From NCBI GenBank assembly GCA_938075305.1, contig CALJGV010000040.1:1-47901 (forward strand): 47,901 nt of DNA, read 5' to 3'. Both the position numbers and the translations under genes were made by a program. The notes under the pieces are model-generated. The model searched no databases, was not told the origin of the DNA, and worked only from the letters and a program-made list of their open reading frames with translations. Source of the stretch: an uncultured bacterium (GTDB lineage: Bacteria > Planctomycetota > UBA1135 > GCA-002686595). This document shows, piece after piece, positions 16,625 to 24,019 of the stretch. The first letter of the stretch is position 1; each line of letters opens with the position of its first letter.

Positions 16625-16737
16625 GCGAGGGTTCAGCGGCCCTTCCCTGGGCCGCCCATCCCCCATCCCCCGTCCCTCCTGTCCCCCTTCACCCCCCAAC
16701 GTTCCCATGCTGTGCCAGGTCGCAGCCTGGATCGCTT
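16625..16737 (+). repeat. dispersed intergenic repeat, copy B
   Basis: Second copy of the 13949-14054 element, in the same orientation. It is longer by one CATCCCC-like unit in the pyrimidine tract. The 7-bp GCGGCCC/GGGCCGC stem and the terminal CCAGG/CCTGG stem are both kept. Part of the 3' end recurs at 18795-18812. Confidence 0.9.
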
Positions 16738-16778
16738 CTCAGCGAATCGCGGAGACTTCGAGGCTGTGTAGGGATTAG

Positions 16779-16816
16779 CCCTATTGCCGGAACGTAGATC
16801 CTGCCGATGAATAGGG
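16779..16816. promoter_or_regulatory. inverted repeat upstream of the hybrid kinase
   Basis: CCCTATT (16779-16785) pairs exactly with AATAGGG (16810-16816), with a further CGG/CCG inside. It ends 18 bp before the kinase ATG. It could be an operator or a leader hairpin that hides the start region. No known binding site is recognised. Confidence 0.35.
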
Positions 16817-16834
16817 AGATCGGATGCCTGCCCT

Positions 16835-18691
16835 ATGCCCCCGCTCCACTCCCTCGCCACATCGTTCTCCGCAGCGGTGAACTTGCAGAGCTTCACCTGG
16901 CCGGTGGCGTTCGCGGTGTTCGGGGCGGCGATGTTCGCGATGTGCACCTACCGGCGCAACCGTGTCCGGAAGATGGCCGTCGAGGCGCTCGAGCGGGCGA
17001 AGATGACCATGCTCGCCATCGAGGAGGGCCGTGACTTCGTCGACGACCAGGACGCGGGCCCCTTCGATCAGCACCTCCACACGATCAGCTCGATCGGGCG
17101 CCGCCTCGCCGCTCGGAGCCGTCACCTCAGCGCGATCATCGAGGCCGAGCCGGAGTGCGTGAAGATCGTCGATGCCGAGGGGCACCTCGTCGAGATGAAC
17201 CCGGCGGGCCTGAGCATGATCGCGGCGAATTCCCTGAAGCAGGTTCAGGGACTCCCCGTCAGCCAGCTGGTGACATCCGAACATCGGGCAGCATTCATGG
17301 AGCTGCACCGCGCGGTCATCTCCGGCGAGGAGCGGTCCTTGACGTTCGAGATCGAGGGCCTGGACGGTAAGCGCCACTGGATGGACACCCGCGCCGTCCC
17401 GCTCGCCGACAGCCAGGGGCGCCTCGTGCACCTCGCCATCACCCGTGAGGTCACCGCACGGAAGCAACAGGAGGACGAGACACGGCAGGCCCGTGAACGC
17501 GCCGAGGCCGCAAGCCGAGCGAAGTCCGACTTCCTCGCGAACATGAGCCACGAGCTGCGGACGCCGCTGACCGCCATCCTCGGGTACTCCGACATCCTCA
17601 GGGCAGAGACCGACGCCGACGACGAGCAAGATGCGGCGCTCAAGGCGATCTGCGGCAGCGCCGAACACCTCCTCGCGCTGATCAGCGACGTGCTCGACGT
17701 CTCGAAGATCGAGGCCGGTCACGTCGTGTGCGAGGCCGTCCCCACCGACTTCGCCCAGATCATCCATCAGGTCGTCGAAGGGATGCGGCCCAGGGCGGAG
17801 GCGAAGGGCCTCTCGCTCGATCTCATCTGGGACGACGCCGTCCCGCCGGCGATCAACACCGACCCCGTCCGCGTCCGACAGATCCTCGACAACCTGCTCT
17901 CCAACGCCATCAAGTTCACCTCCGAGGGCGGGGTGATCGTGCGGCTGAGAGCCGAGCGACGCGCCACCGATGGCGCGGCGACCCGGATCTCCATCTTGGT
18001 GCAGGACACGGGCATCGGGATCGAGGAGGGGGCCGTCGAGCGGCTCTTCTTCCCCTTCCAGCAGGCCGACAGCTCCACCACACGCAAGTTCGGCGGGACC
18101 GGCCTCGGCCTCAGCATCTCCCGGCAGCTCGCCCGCCTGATGGGTGGTGACGTCACGGCCGAGAGCACCCCTGGCATGGGGAGCACCTTCATCTTCACGC
18201 TCACCGCGTCAGAGGCATCACTCCCCGTGTCGGACGCCCAGCCCCCCCCGGCGGTCGGGCGAGTCGCGACCTTCACGGGCCGCGTCCTCGTCGTCGAGGA
18301 CAACCCCGTCAACCGCAAGTTGCTCTGCAAGCTGCTCGAGCGACGGGGCCTGGAGGTCGAGCTGGCCAAGGACGGACTCGAGGGCTTCGAGATGGCGGAC
18401 GCGTCGGAGCGCTCCGGAAGGCCCTACGACCTCGTCCTGTTGGACATGCACATGCCCGTCCAGGATGGCTACACGACTGCCCGCCAGCTCAAGGGCGAGG
18501 GCTACGGGAGGCCGGTGGTCGCGCTGACAGCGTCCGCCATGGCAGAGGACCGGCGCCGCTGCCTCGACGCTGGGTGTGACGACTACCTGCCCAAACCCGT
18601 GGACGCGAGCGACCTGAACGGGATCCTCGCGCGGTACCTGGCCCCGAGCTCCGCGGCTCCGGCTCACCAGCCCCTCAGCGCGAGCGAGTGA
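16835..18691 (+). CDS. hybrid sensor histidine kinase / response regulator
   Basis: This is a 618-aa protein. One membrane span (~22-38) is followed by a cytoplasmic coiled segment. A PAS domain (~97-208) starts 'LSAIIEAEPECVKIVDAEG'. The HisKA helix carries 'FLANMSHELRTPL' with phospho-acceptor His239. The ATPase domain has the N box 'NLLSNAIKFT', G1 'DTGIGI' and G2 'GGTGLGLSI'. A C-terminal receiver has Asp537 ('VLLDMHMP') and Lys587 ('YLPKP'). It should autophosphorylate on His and pass phosphate to its own Asp. With one span and no periplasmic domain, the signal is likely sensed by PAS in the cytoplasm. The final output partner is not adjacent. The ATG at 16835 is the only good start. Confidence 0.93.
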   Translation: MPPLHSLATSFSAAVNLQSFTWPVAFAVFGAAMFAMCTYRRNRVRKMAVEALERAKMTMLAIEEGRDFVDDQDAGPFDQHLHTISSIGRRLAARSRHLSAIIEAEPECVKIVDAEGHLVEMNPAGLSMIAANSLKQVQGLPVSQLVTSEHRAAFMELHRAVISGEERSLTFEIEGLDGKRHWMDTRAVPLADSQGRLVHLAITREVTARKQQEDETRQARERAEAASRAKSDFLANMSHELRTPLTAILGYSDILRAETDADDEQDAALKAICGSAEHLLALISDVLDVSKIEAGHVVCEAVPTDFAQIIHQVVEGMRPRAEAKGLSLDLIWDDAVPPAINTDPVRVRQILDNLLSNAIKFTSEGGVIVRLRAERRATDGAATRISILVQDTGIGIEEGAVERLFFPFQQADSSTTRKFGGTGLGLSISRQLARLMGGDVTAESTPGMGSTFIFTLTASEASLPVSDAQPPPAVGRVATFTGRVLVVEDNPVNRKLLCKLLERRGLEVELAKDGLEGFEMADASERSGRPYDLVLLDMHMPVQDGYTTARQLKGEGYGRPVVALTASAMAEDRRRCLDAGCDDYLPKPVDASDLNGILARYLAPSSAAPAHQPLSASE

Positions 18692-19142
18692 AGCGCCGGT
18701 CAGACGGCGCCATCCGTTAGCGCTCCGGCGAACGCGAACCCGCGACGACCCGCCGCGGCCTCCATCGCACCGTCCATCGTCCTCGTTCCGCCACGTCGCA
18801 GCTTGGATCGCTGAACCGCGGGTCAGGGCCATGCGCAGGCGTCGGTCCGTCAGGGTCCACGCGACGCCGAGCTTCTCGGCGCGGCGCCCCTCGAGGCGCC
18901 AGGCGCTGGGGATCGATTACCCGCCGCCATGTCGAAGTGGGGGTGGGCTTGGAAGCCACCTGGATCGACCTCCGCTTGGCCCACCCTCCCGGCGGCCCGG
19001 CAGCACCATCGGTCGCAGGGAGAGTCCGAAAGACCCACCGGGACTGCCCGCGGGTCATCGTCGCGCTTCTGGACGCGCCGCTCGAAAACGCAAGAAGCCC
19101 GGTTGCCGTCCTCGAGTAATGACCGCATCGTCCGGCACTCCG
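18692..19142. other. intergenic region ahead of the ilv leader
   Basis: This stretch holds no clear gene. It includes a remnant of the dispersed repeat (18795-18812) and an open frame from a GTG at 18937 to a TAA at 19117-19119, which overlaps an ATG at 19119. That ATG is one possible start of the Val-rich leader. The promoter of the ilv operon is expected here or just downstream, but no clear -35/-10 pair stands out. Confidence 0.5.
18795..18812 (+). repeat. partial remnant of the dispersed repeat
   Basis: GTCGCAGCTTGGATCGCT matches the 3' end of copies A and B with one change (CTTGG for CCTGG). The preceding C-rich part is not conserved. Confidence 0.5.
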
Positions 19143-19283
19143 ATGAACTCTCTTCAGACACGCCCCTCCCGCTCGAACGGACACGCCGGCACCTGCCGCG
19201 TGGCCCGAGAGCTCCGTGTCGTTGAGGTCGTAGTCGTATCCACCGCCGTGGTCGTAGAGGACCCCGGCCCAGGGATGCGATAG
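19143..19283 (+). CDS. putative Val-rich leader peptide of the ilv operon
   Basis: This short frame ends with TAG at 19281-19283, 22 bp before a terminator-like hairpin and 87 bp before ilvD. Codons 19218-19256 read VVEVVVVSTAVVV: nine valines in thirteen codons, including GTA and GTT, which are rare in this high-GC region. That is the design of the Val/Ile/Leu-rich attenuation leaders (IlvL, IvbL) known in enterobacteria. Low charged Val-tRNA would stall the ribosome here. The start is uncertain: ATG 19119 (54 aa), ATG 19143 (46 aa) and GTG 19200 (27 aa, closest to known leader sizes) are all in frame, and none has a strong ribosome binding site. Confidence 0.6.
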   Translation: MNSLQTRPSRSNGHAGTCRVARELRVVEVVVVSTAVVVEDPGPGMR

Positions 19284-19305
19284 GAGAACCGCGAGAACGA
19301 TCACT

Positions 19306-19343
19306 CGAAGGCCCCGCTTCCCTGCAAGGAAGCGGGGCCTTCG
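19306..19343 (+). terminator. attenuator hairpin before ilvD
   Basis: CGAAGGCCCCGCTTCC pairs perfectly with GGAAGCGGGGCCTTCG (16 bp) around the loop CTGCAA, followed by CGCTTTCG. It ends 27 bp before the ilvD ATG and follows the Val-rich leader. A competing pairing is possible just upstream: 19216-19223 with 19296-19304 (8 bp, one bulged T). Other likely terminators in this window also lack T-tracts. Confidence 0.7.
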
Positions 19344-19370
19344 CGCTTTCGCCCCGAACCGACCACCACC

Positions 19371-21023
19371 ATGCGCAGCGACACCATCAAGAGCGGGATC
19401 TCCCGCGCCCCCGCCCGGGCCATGCTCCGGGGTGCCGGCCTCGACGACCGGGACCTCGAGCGGCCCTTCATCGGGATCGTGAACACTTGGACCGAGGTGA
19501 GCCCCTGCAACGTGCACTTGCGGGAACTCGAGGAGGCCGTCCGGCGCGGGATCCGCGCGGCGGGCGCCGTGCCCATCGGCTTCAACACCATCAGCATCTC
19601 CGACGGCATCACCATGGGGACCCCGGGCATGGCCGCGTCGCTGGTCTCCAGGGAGGTCATCGCGGACTCCATCGAGCTCGCCATCGACGGGCACTCGCTG
19701 GACGGTGCGATCGTCATCGCGGGCTGTGACAAGAACCTCCCCGCAGGCGCCATGGCGCTCGCGCGCATGGATATCCCCGGCTGCGTCCTCTACGGCGGCT
19801 CCATCCAGCCCGGCCGCTTCCAGTCCCGGGACGTCACCATCCAGGACGTCTTCGAGGGCGTGGGCGCGTGCCTCGCAGGGCGCATGAGCGAGGCGGAACT
19901 CGGCGAGCTGGAGTCCAGCGCCTGCCCCGGCGCCGGCGCCTGCGGCGGTCAGTTCACGGCCAACACCATGGCCCTGGCCCTGACCTTCATGGGGCTGTCC
20001 CCCATGGGCTCCAACGACCTGCCCGCCAACCACCCCGACCGAGCCGGCGCAGGCGAGGCCGCCGGGCGGCTGGTCGCCGCCGCCGTGCGGGAGGGACGAA
20101 CCGCCCGGCAGCTGGTGACGCGAGAGTCCCTCGAGAACGGAGTTGCCGCGGTCCTCGCCTCCGGTGGGTCCACTAACGCCGTGCTCCACCTCTGCGCCAT
20201 CGCGGGCGAGGCCGGGCTGTCCCTCCCCCTCGACACCTTCACGGAGCACTCGGCGCGGACCCCGGTCATGTGCGACCTCAAGCCGGGAGGCCGCTACACG
20301 GCTGTCGACTTCCACGCTGCCGGCGGCTCGGCGCTGCTCGGCGCCCGGCTCCGCGCGTCAGGACACCTCCACGACGTGCCCTCCATCGACGGGCCCTCCC
20401 TGTTCGGCGCGATCGGGACGCCCGCGGAGCCCCCGGGGCAGGACGTGATCCGAGACGATGCCGAGCCCGTGTCACCCCGCGGGGGCCTCCTCTGCCTCCA
20501 CGGCTCCCTCGCTCCGTCAGGATGCGTCCTCAAGCTCTGCGGCCACGGCGTGGAGCACTTCGAGGGTCCCGCGCGGGTGTTCGACGGCGAGGAGGCCGCC
20601 TTCGCCGCCGTCGGCGCGGGCGACGTCCAGCCAGGCGATGTCGTCGTGATCCGCGGTGAGGGCCCCCGGGGCGGCCCCGGAATGCGGGAGATGCTCGCGG
20701 TGACGGCCGCGATCCAGGGCGCAGGTCTCGGCGACTCAGTGGCGCTGATCACGGACGGACGGTTCAGCGGCGCCACCTGGGGCCTGATGGTTGGGCACGC
20801 GTCGCCGGAGGCCGCAGCTGGTGGCCCCATCGGGCTCCTTCGCGACGGTGACCGCATCTCCATCGACGTCCCCTCGGCACGCATCGAGGTCCACGCGGAC
20901 CTCGACGCGCGCCCCCCCTACGAGCACCGGCCCGCGCGCAGCAGCGGCGCCATCGCCAAGTATGCGTCCCTCGTGGGATGCGCCAGCACCGGCGCCCGCA
21001 CCGGCGCCGATCTTCACTCCTGA
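19371..21023 (+). CDS. ilvD: dihydroxy-acid dehydratase
   Basis: This is a 550-aa IlvD/Edd-family enzyme. It dehydrates 2,3-dihydroxy-isovalerate and 2,3-dihydroxy-3-methylvalerate to the 2-keto acids of the valine and isoleucine pathways. The iron-sulfur ligands are Cys46 ('EVSPCNVH'), Cys119 ('[10 protein letters not shown]') and Cys191 ('[14 protein letters not shown]'). The three-Cys pattern and 550-aa length fit the oxygen-tolerant [2Fe-2S] type better than the [4Fe-4S] E. coli type, though this cannot be settled from sequence alone. The substrate-domain end '[20 protein letters not shown]' is typical. It is the first gene of the operon, 25 bp before ilvC and directly after the attenuator-like leader. 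Confidence 0.95.
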   Translation: MRSDTIKSGISRAPARAMLRGAGLDDRDLERPFIGIVNTWTEVSPCNVHLRELEEAVRRGIRAAGAVPIGFNTISISDGITMGTPGMAASLVSREVIADSIELAIDGHSLDGAIVIAGCDKNLPAGAMALARMDIPGCVLYGGSIQPGRFQSRDVTIQDVFEGVGACLAGRMSEAELGELESSACPGAGACGGQFTANTMALALTFMGLSPMGSNDLPANHPDRAGAGEAAGRLVAAAVREGRTARQLVTRESLENGVAAVLASGGSTNAVLHLCAIAGEAGLSLPLDTFTEHSARTPVMCDLKPGGRYTAVDFHAAGGSALLGARLRASGHLHDVPSIDGPSLFGAIGTPAEPPGQDVIRDDAEPVSPRGGLLCLHGSLAPSGCVLKLCGHGVEHFEGPARVFDGEEAAFAAVGAGDVQPGDVVVIRGEGPRGGPGMREMLAVTAAIQGAGLGDSVALITDGRFSGATWGLMVGHASPEAAAGGPIGLLRDGDRISIDVPSARIEVHADLDARPPYEHRPARSSGAIAKYASLVGCASTGARTGADLHS

Positions 21024-21048
21024 CCTCTTCCTTCCCCTTATCGAAACG

Positions 21049-22077
21049 ATGACCCCCACCAACCCGCTCCACGGCAAGACCCTCGCCGTCCTCGGCTACG
21101 GCAGCCAGGGCCGCGCTCACGCCCTCAACCTCCGCGACAGCGGCGTCCAGGTCCGCCTCGGACTCCGCCCGGACGGCGCCAGCTGGAAGCAGGCCTGCGC
21201 CGACGGGTGGCAGCCCATGCCCATGGCCGAGGCCACCGAGGGCGCCGACATGATCTGCTTCCTGATGCCCGACACCGCCCAGCCTGCGGCCTTCCGGGAT
21301 CACGTGGAGCCGAACCTCGCTCCGGGTGCGACGCTCATGTTCGCCCACGGGTTCAACATTCACTACGGCACGATCAACCCCGCCGAGGCCCACCCCGTCA
21401 TCCTCATCGCTCCGAAGGGCCCGGGCGCCCTCGTTCGTCGTGAGTTCGAGCGGGGCCGCGGGGTCCCCTGCCTGACCGCCACCCACTCCGACCCCCGCGG
21501 GGACGCGGCCGCGATGGCGCAGGCCTACGCCGACGCCATCGGCGGCGGCCGCGCCGGGATCCTCGAGACCAACTTCGCCGAGGAGACCGAGACCGACCTG
21601 TTCGGCGAGCAAGCGGTCCTCTGCGGAGGCGCCACGGAGCTCGTCGTGGCTGGCTTCGAGACCCTGGTCGAGGCTGGCTACCAGCCCGAGGTGGCGTACT
21701 ACGAGTGCCTGCACGAGCTGAAGCTGATCGTGGACCTCCTGCAGGAGGGCGGCCTCGCCCGCATGCACCGCTTCATCTCGGACACCGCGAAGTTCGGGGA
21801 CCTGTCACGGGGCAAGCGAATCATCGACGACGCCACGCGAGACCGCATGCGCGAGATCCTCGCCGAGATTCAGGACGGGCGCTTCGCCCGGGAGTGGCTC
21901 GCCGAGGACGCCAGCGGCCGCCCCCGCTACGACGCGCTGCTCGAGGAGGACCTGAAGCATCCCATCGAGGCGGTGGGCGCGCGCCTCCGCGCCAACATGC
22001 CTTGGCTCAAGGAGGAGGACCCCACAGAGAACTCGACGCCGTCGGACGCCCGGTCCATCGAGGAGCCCGCAGCCTGA
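21049..22077 (+). CDS. ilvC: ketol-acid reductoisomerase, class I
   Basis: The ATG at 21049 gives 342 aa, the class I (short) length. A Rossmann motif 'AVLGYGSQGRAHALNL' lies at 13-28. The cofactor loop ('LGLRPDGASW') keeps Arg and Ser, which suggests NADPH. The all-alpha catalytic domain shows the magnesium ligands in 'ETDLFGEQAVLCGG' and 'YYECLHELKLIVDLL'. It isomerises and reduces acetolactate or acetohydroxybutyrate to the dihydroxy acids consumed by IlvD. It is cytoplasmic. The stop TGA at 22075-22077 overlaps the ilvG ATG (TGATG). An upstream extension of the frame runs through ilvD and is not used. Confidence 0.96.
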   Translation: MTPTNPLHGKTLAVLGYGSQGRAHALNLRDSGVQVRLGLRPDGASWKQACADGWQPMPMAEATEGADMICFLMPDTAQPAAFRDHVEPNLAPGATLMFAHGFNIHYGTINPAEAHPVILIAPKGPGALVRREFERGRGVPCLTATHSDPRGDAAAMAQAYADAIGGGRAGILETNFAEETETDLFGEQAVLCGGATELVVAGFETLVEAGYQPEVAYYECLHELKLIVDLLQEGGLARMHRFISDTAKFGDLSRGKRIIDDATRDRMREILAEIQDGRFAREWLAEDASGRPRYDALLEEDLKHPIEAVGARLRANMPWLKEEDPTENSTPSDARSIEEPAA

Positions 22078-23744
22078 TGAACGGAGCAGAGGTCCTGGTC
22101 CGCGAGCTCGAGTCGCTCGGTGTGAAGACCCTGTTCGGTTATCCGGGCGGGGCGATCATGCCGTTCTACGACGCCCTCGTGGGCTCGGACCTCCAGCACG
22201 TGCTCGTTCGCCACGAACAGGCCGCGGCCCTCGCCGCCGCCGGGATGGCGCGCGTCACCGGCGAGGTGGGCGTTTGCGTCGGGACGTCGGGTCCCGGCGC
22301 CACCAACCTGATCACGGGCGTCGCCGATGCTCACGCCGACTCGGTCCCGCTGGTGGTCCTTACCGGGCAGGTGCCCATGGACCTGATGGGCACGGACGCC
22401 TTCCAGGAGGTGGACGTCTTCGGAATGACGCTGGGGATCGTGAAGCACAGCTACGTGGTCCGCAGCGGGCACGACCTACGGCGGGTGCTCCGCGAGGCCT
22501 TCTGGCTCGCCCGGGAAGGCCGACCCGGTCCCGTCTGGGTGGACCTCCCAAAGGATGTCCTGAGCGGGCCCGCGGACTTGCACGCACAGGACCGGCTCGA
22601 CCTCGTCCTCCGCCGTACGCCGGACCAGGCTGCGAGCCTGCGCGACTCCCTCGCCCGCGCCGCCTCGATGCTAGAGCGGAGCGAACGGCCCCTGGCCTAC
22701 GTGGGCGGCGGCGTCGCGAGCGCCGGCTGCGAGGAGGAGCTGGTGCGCTTTCTGGAGGAGCAGCAGCTCCCCGCCGTCACCACCCTCCGGGCCGTCGGGA
22801 GCGTTCCGACCGAGCACCCGATGCTGCTCGGGATGCTGGGGATGCACGGCACCGCAGCCGCCAACGAGGCCGTCCAGGAAGCAGACCTGCTCCTCTGCCT
22901 CGGCGCTCGCTTCGACGACCGGGCGACCGGACGGCTCGAGCGCTTCGCGCCCGAAGCGTCGGTCATCCACGTGGACATTGACGTTGCCGAGCTCGGGAAG
23001 CTGCGGCGCCCCGCAATCGGCGTGGCGGCCGACCTGTCGCTGTTCCTCGAGCGATTCCGCCCCGAGCCAACCGTCCGTCGCCAGTGGCTGGAGCGAGCCT
23101 TCGGTCGCCGCCTCACCCACCACCCCCGGACCGAAGGCCCGATCCACGCCCCGTCGTTCCTTCGGGACCTGACCCGGGAGCACCCCGGCGCAACCGTGAC
23201 CTGCGACGTCGGCCAGCACCAGATGTGGGTGGCGCAGGCGGGGTACTTCACCTCGGCGCGACAGCACCTCACCTCCGGAGGCCTCGGCACCATGGGCTTC
23301 AGCCTGCCCTCGGCCATCGGAGCGGCCCTCGCCCGGCCGAATGAGCCCTGCCTCGCCATCAGCGGTGACGGGTCGTTCCTGATGAACGTCCAGGAGCTGG
23401 CCACCATCAAGAGGCTGGCGCTGCCCATCCGCATGGTCGTCATCGACAACCGCATGCTCGGGATGGTCCGGCAGTGGCAGGACCTGTTCTTCGAAGGCCG
23501 CCGCAGCCAGGTGACGCTCGAGGACAACCCGGAGTTCGCTGACGTCGCTGAGGCGTTCGGGATCCCAGCCTTCGAGCTCGCCCGGACCGGGGACATCCCG
23601 GCGGCGCTCGACCGACTCCGCGGCGCCCGCGGCCCGATCCTCTGCCACGTGCGCGTCGACCCCGAGGACGGCGCCTGGCCCCTGGTGCCGCCCGGCGCCG
23701 CCAACCACGAGATGCTCGAACCCTCCACCACTTCAGCCCGATGA
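22077..23744 (+). CDS. ilvG: acetolactate synthase II large (catalytic) subunit
   Basis: This is a 555-aa ThDP enzyme that condenses pyruvate with pyruvate or 2-ketobutyrate, the first common step of Val/Leu/Ile synthesis. Glu47 ('VRHEQAAALAAAGMARVTG') activates ThDP. 'GTSGPGATNLITGVADA' follows, and the ThDP/Mg motif 'ISGDGSFLMNVQELATIK' lies near 435. The opening 'MNGAEVLVRELESLGVKTLFGYPGG' and the ends 'DNRMLGMVRQWQDLFFEGR' and 'WPLVPPGAANHEML' are, as I recall the sequence, far closer to E. coli IlvG (AHAS II) than to IlvB/IlvI. Start and stop overlap both neighbours (TGATG, ATGA), indicating translational coupling. Confidence 0.93.
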   Translation: MNGAEVLVRELESLGVKTLFGYPGGAIMPFYDALVGSDLQHVLVRHEQAAALAAAGMARVTGEVGVCVGTSGPGATNLITGVADAHADSVPLVVLTGQVPMDLMGTDAFQEVDVFGMTLGIVKHSYVVRSGHDLRRVLREAFWLAREGRPGPVWVDLPKDVLSGPADLHAQDRLDLVLRRTPDQAASLRDSLARAASMLERSERPLAYVGGGVASAGCEEELVRFLEEQQLPAVTTLRAVGSVPTEHPMLLGMLGMHGTAAANEAVQEADLLLCLGARFDDRATGRLERFAPEASVIHVDIDVAELGKLRRPAIGVAADLSLFLERFRPEPTVRRQWLERAFGRRLTHHPRTEGPIHAPSFLRDLTREHPGATVTCDVGQHQMWVAQAGYFTSARQHLTSGGLGTMGFSLPSAIGAALARPNEPCLAISGDGSFLMNVQELATIKRLALPIRMVVIDNRMLGMVRQWQDLFFEGRRSQVTLEDNPEFADVAEAFGIPAFELARTGDIPAALDRLRGARGPILCHVRVDPEDGAWPLVPPGAANHEMLEPSTTSAR

Positions 23745-24019
23745 CCCCTCGCTTCCAGTTCCAGCTCCGACTCGTGCCCGAGAGGGGCGCGCTGCTCCGC
23801 GCCCTCGCCCTCGTCGAGCGCCGCGGCTTCCCCGTGGATCACGTGGAGTCCGGCCCCTCCCCGTGCGGCCGCCACCTCGACGTGCGGCTCGCCGGCACGG
23901 AGGCGCCCCCGAGGCCGCCGGAGGTCCTCGCCCGTCAGCTCCGCCGACTCGTCGAGGTGACCTCGGTCGTCACCGGCGAGGAGGTGGACCATCCCAGCCG
24001 ACTGGAGGTCCGCTCGTGA
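23741..24019 (+). CDS. ilvM: IlvM-like small regulatory subunit (single ACT domain)
   Basis: This is a 92-aa protein starting MTPRFQFQLRLVPERGALLRALALVERRG, with the beta-alpha-beta order of an ACT domain ('LRALALVERRGFPVDHVES', 'RQLRRLVEVTSVVTGEE'). Its length and position right after ilvG match the IlvM subunit that activates AHAS II, rather than the two-domain IlvH/IlvN (~160 aa). AHAS II is known to be insensitive to valine feedback; whether that holds here is untested. Its ATG lies inside the ilvG stop (ATGA), and its TGA overlaps the ilvE GTG. Equal subunit amounts by coupling is a reasonable inference. Confidence 0.8.
   Translation: MTPRFQFQLRLVPERGALLRALALVERRGFPVDHVESGPSPCGRHLDVRLAGTEAPPRPPEVLARQLRRLVEVTSVVTGEEVDHPSRLEVRS

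Larger units (their letters stand above)
16189..16834. other. intergenic region with repeat copy B and kinase leader
   Basis: No convincing gene is present in these 646 bases. They contain the likely promoter side of the minus-strand glycosyltransferase (AT-richer around 16260-16300), repeat copy B (16625-16737) and an inverted repeat just ahead of the kinase gene (16779-16816). Short open frames here have no protein-like character. Confidence 0.6.

Noticed and set aside
13949..16737. gmd-GT segment with flanking repeats as a composite transposon
   Set aside because: No transposase, terminal inverted repeats or target-site duplication is visible; recombination between repeats is the more modest reading.
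18937..19119. 60-codon frame from a GTG ending in TAATG overlap with the leader ATG
   Set aside because: The end ('CPRVIVALLDAPLEN') looks somewhat protein-like, but no family is recognised, the start is weak and it lies in an intergenic region with repeat debris. Kept only as a note for the leader start.
23863..24015. Extended N-terminus of ilvE
   Set aside because: The frame is open upstream but overlaps ilvM in another frame; the GTG at 24016 within GTGA gives a standard-length enzyme and fits the coupling pattern.
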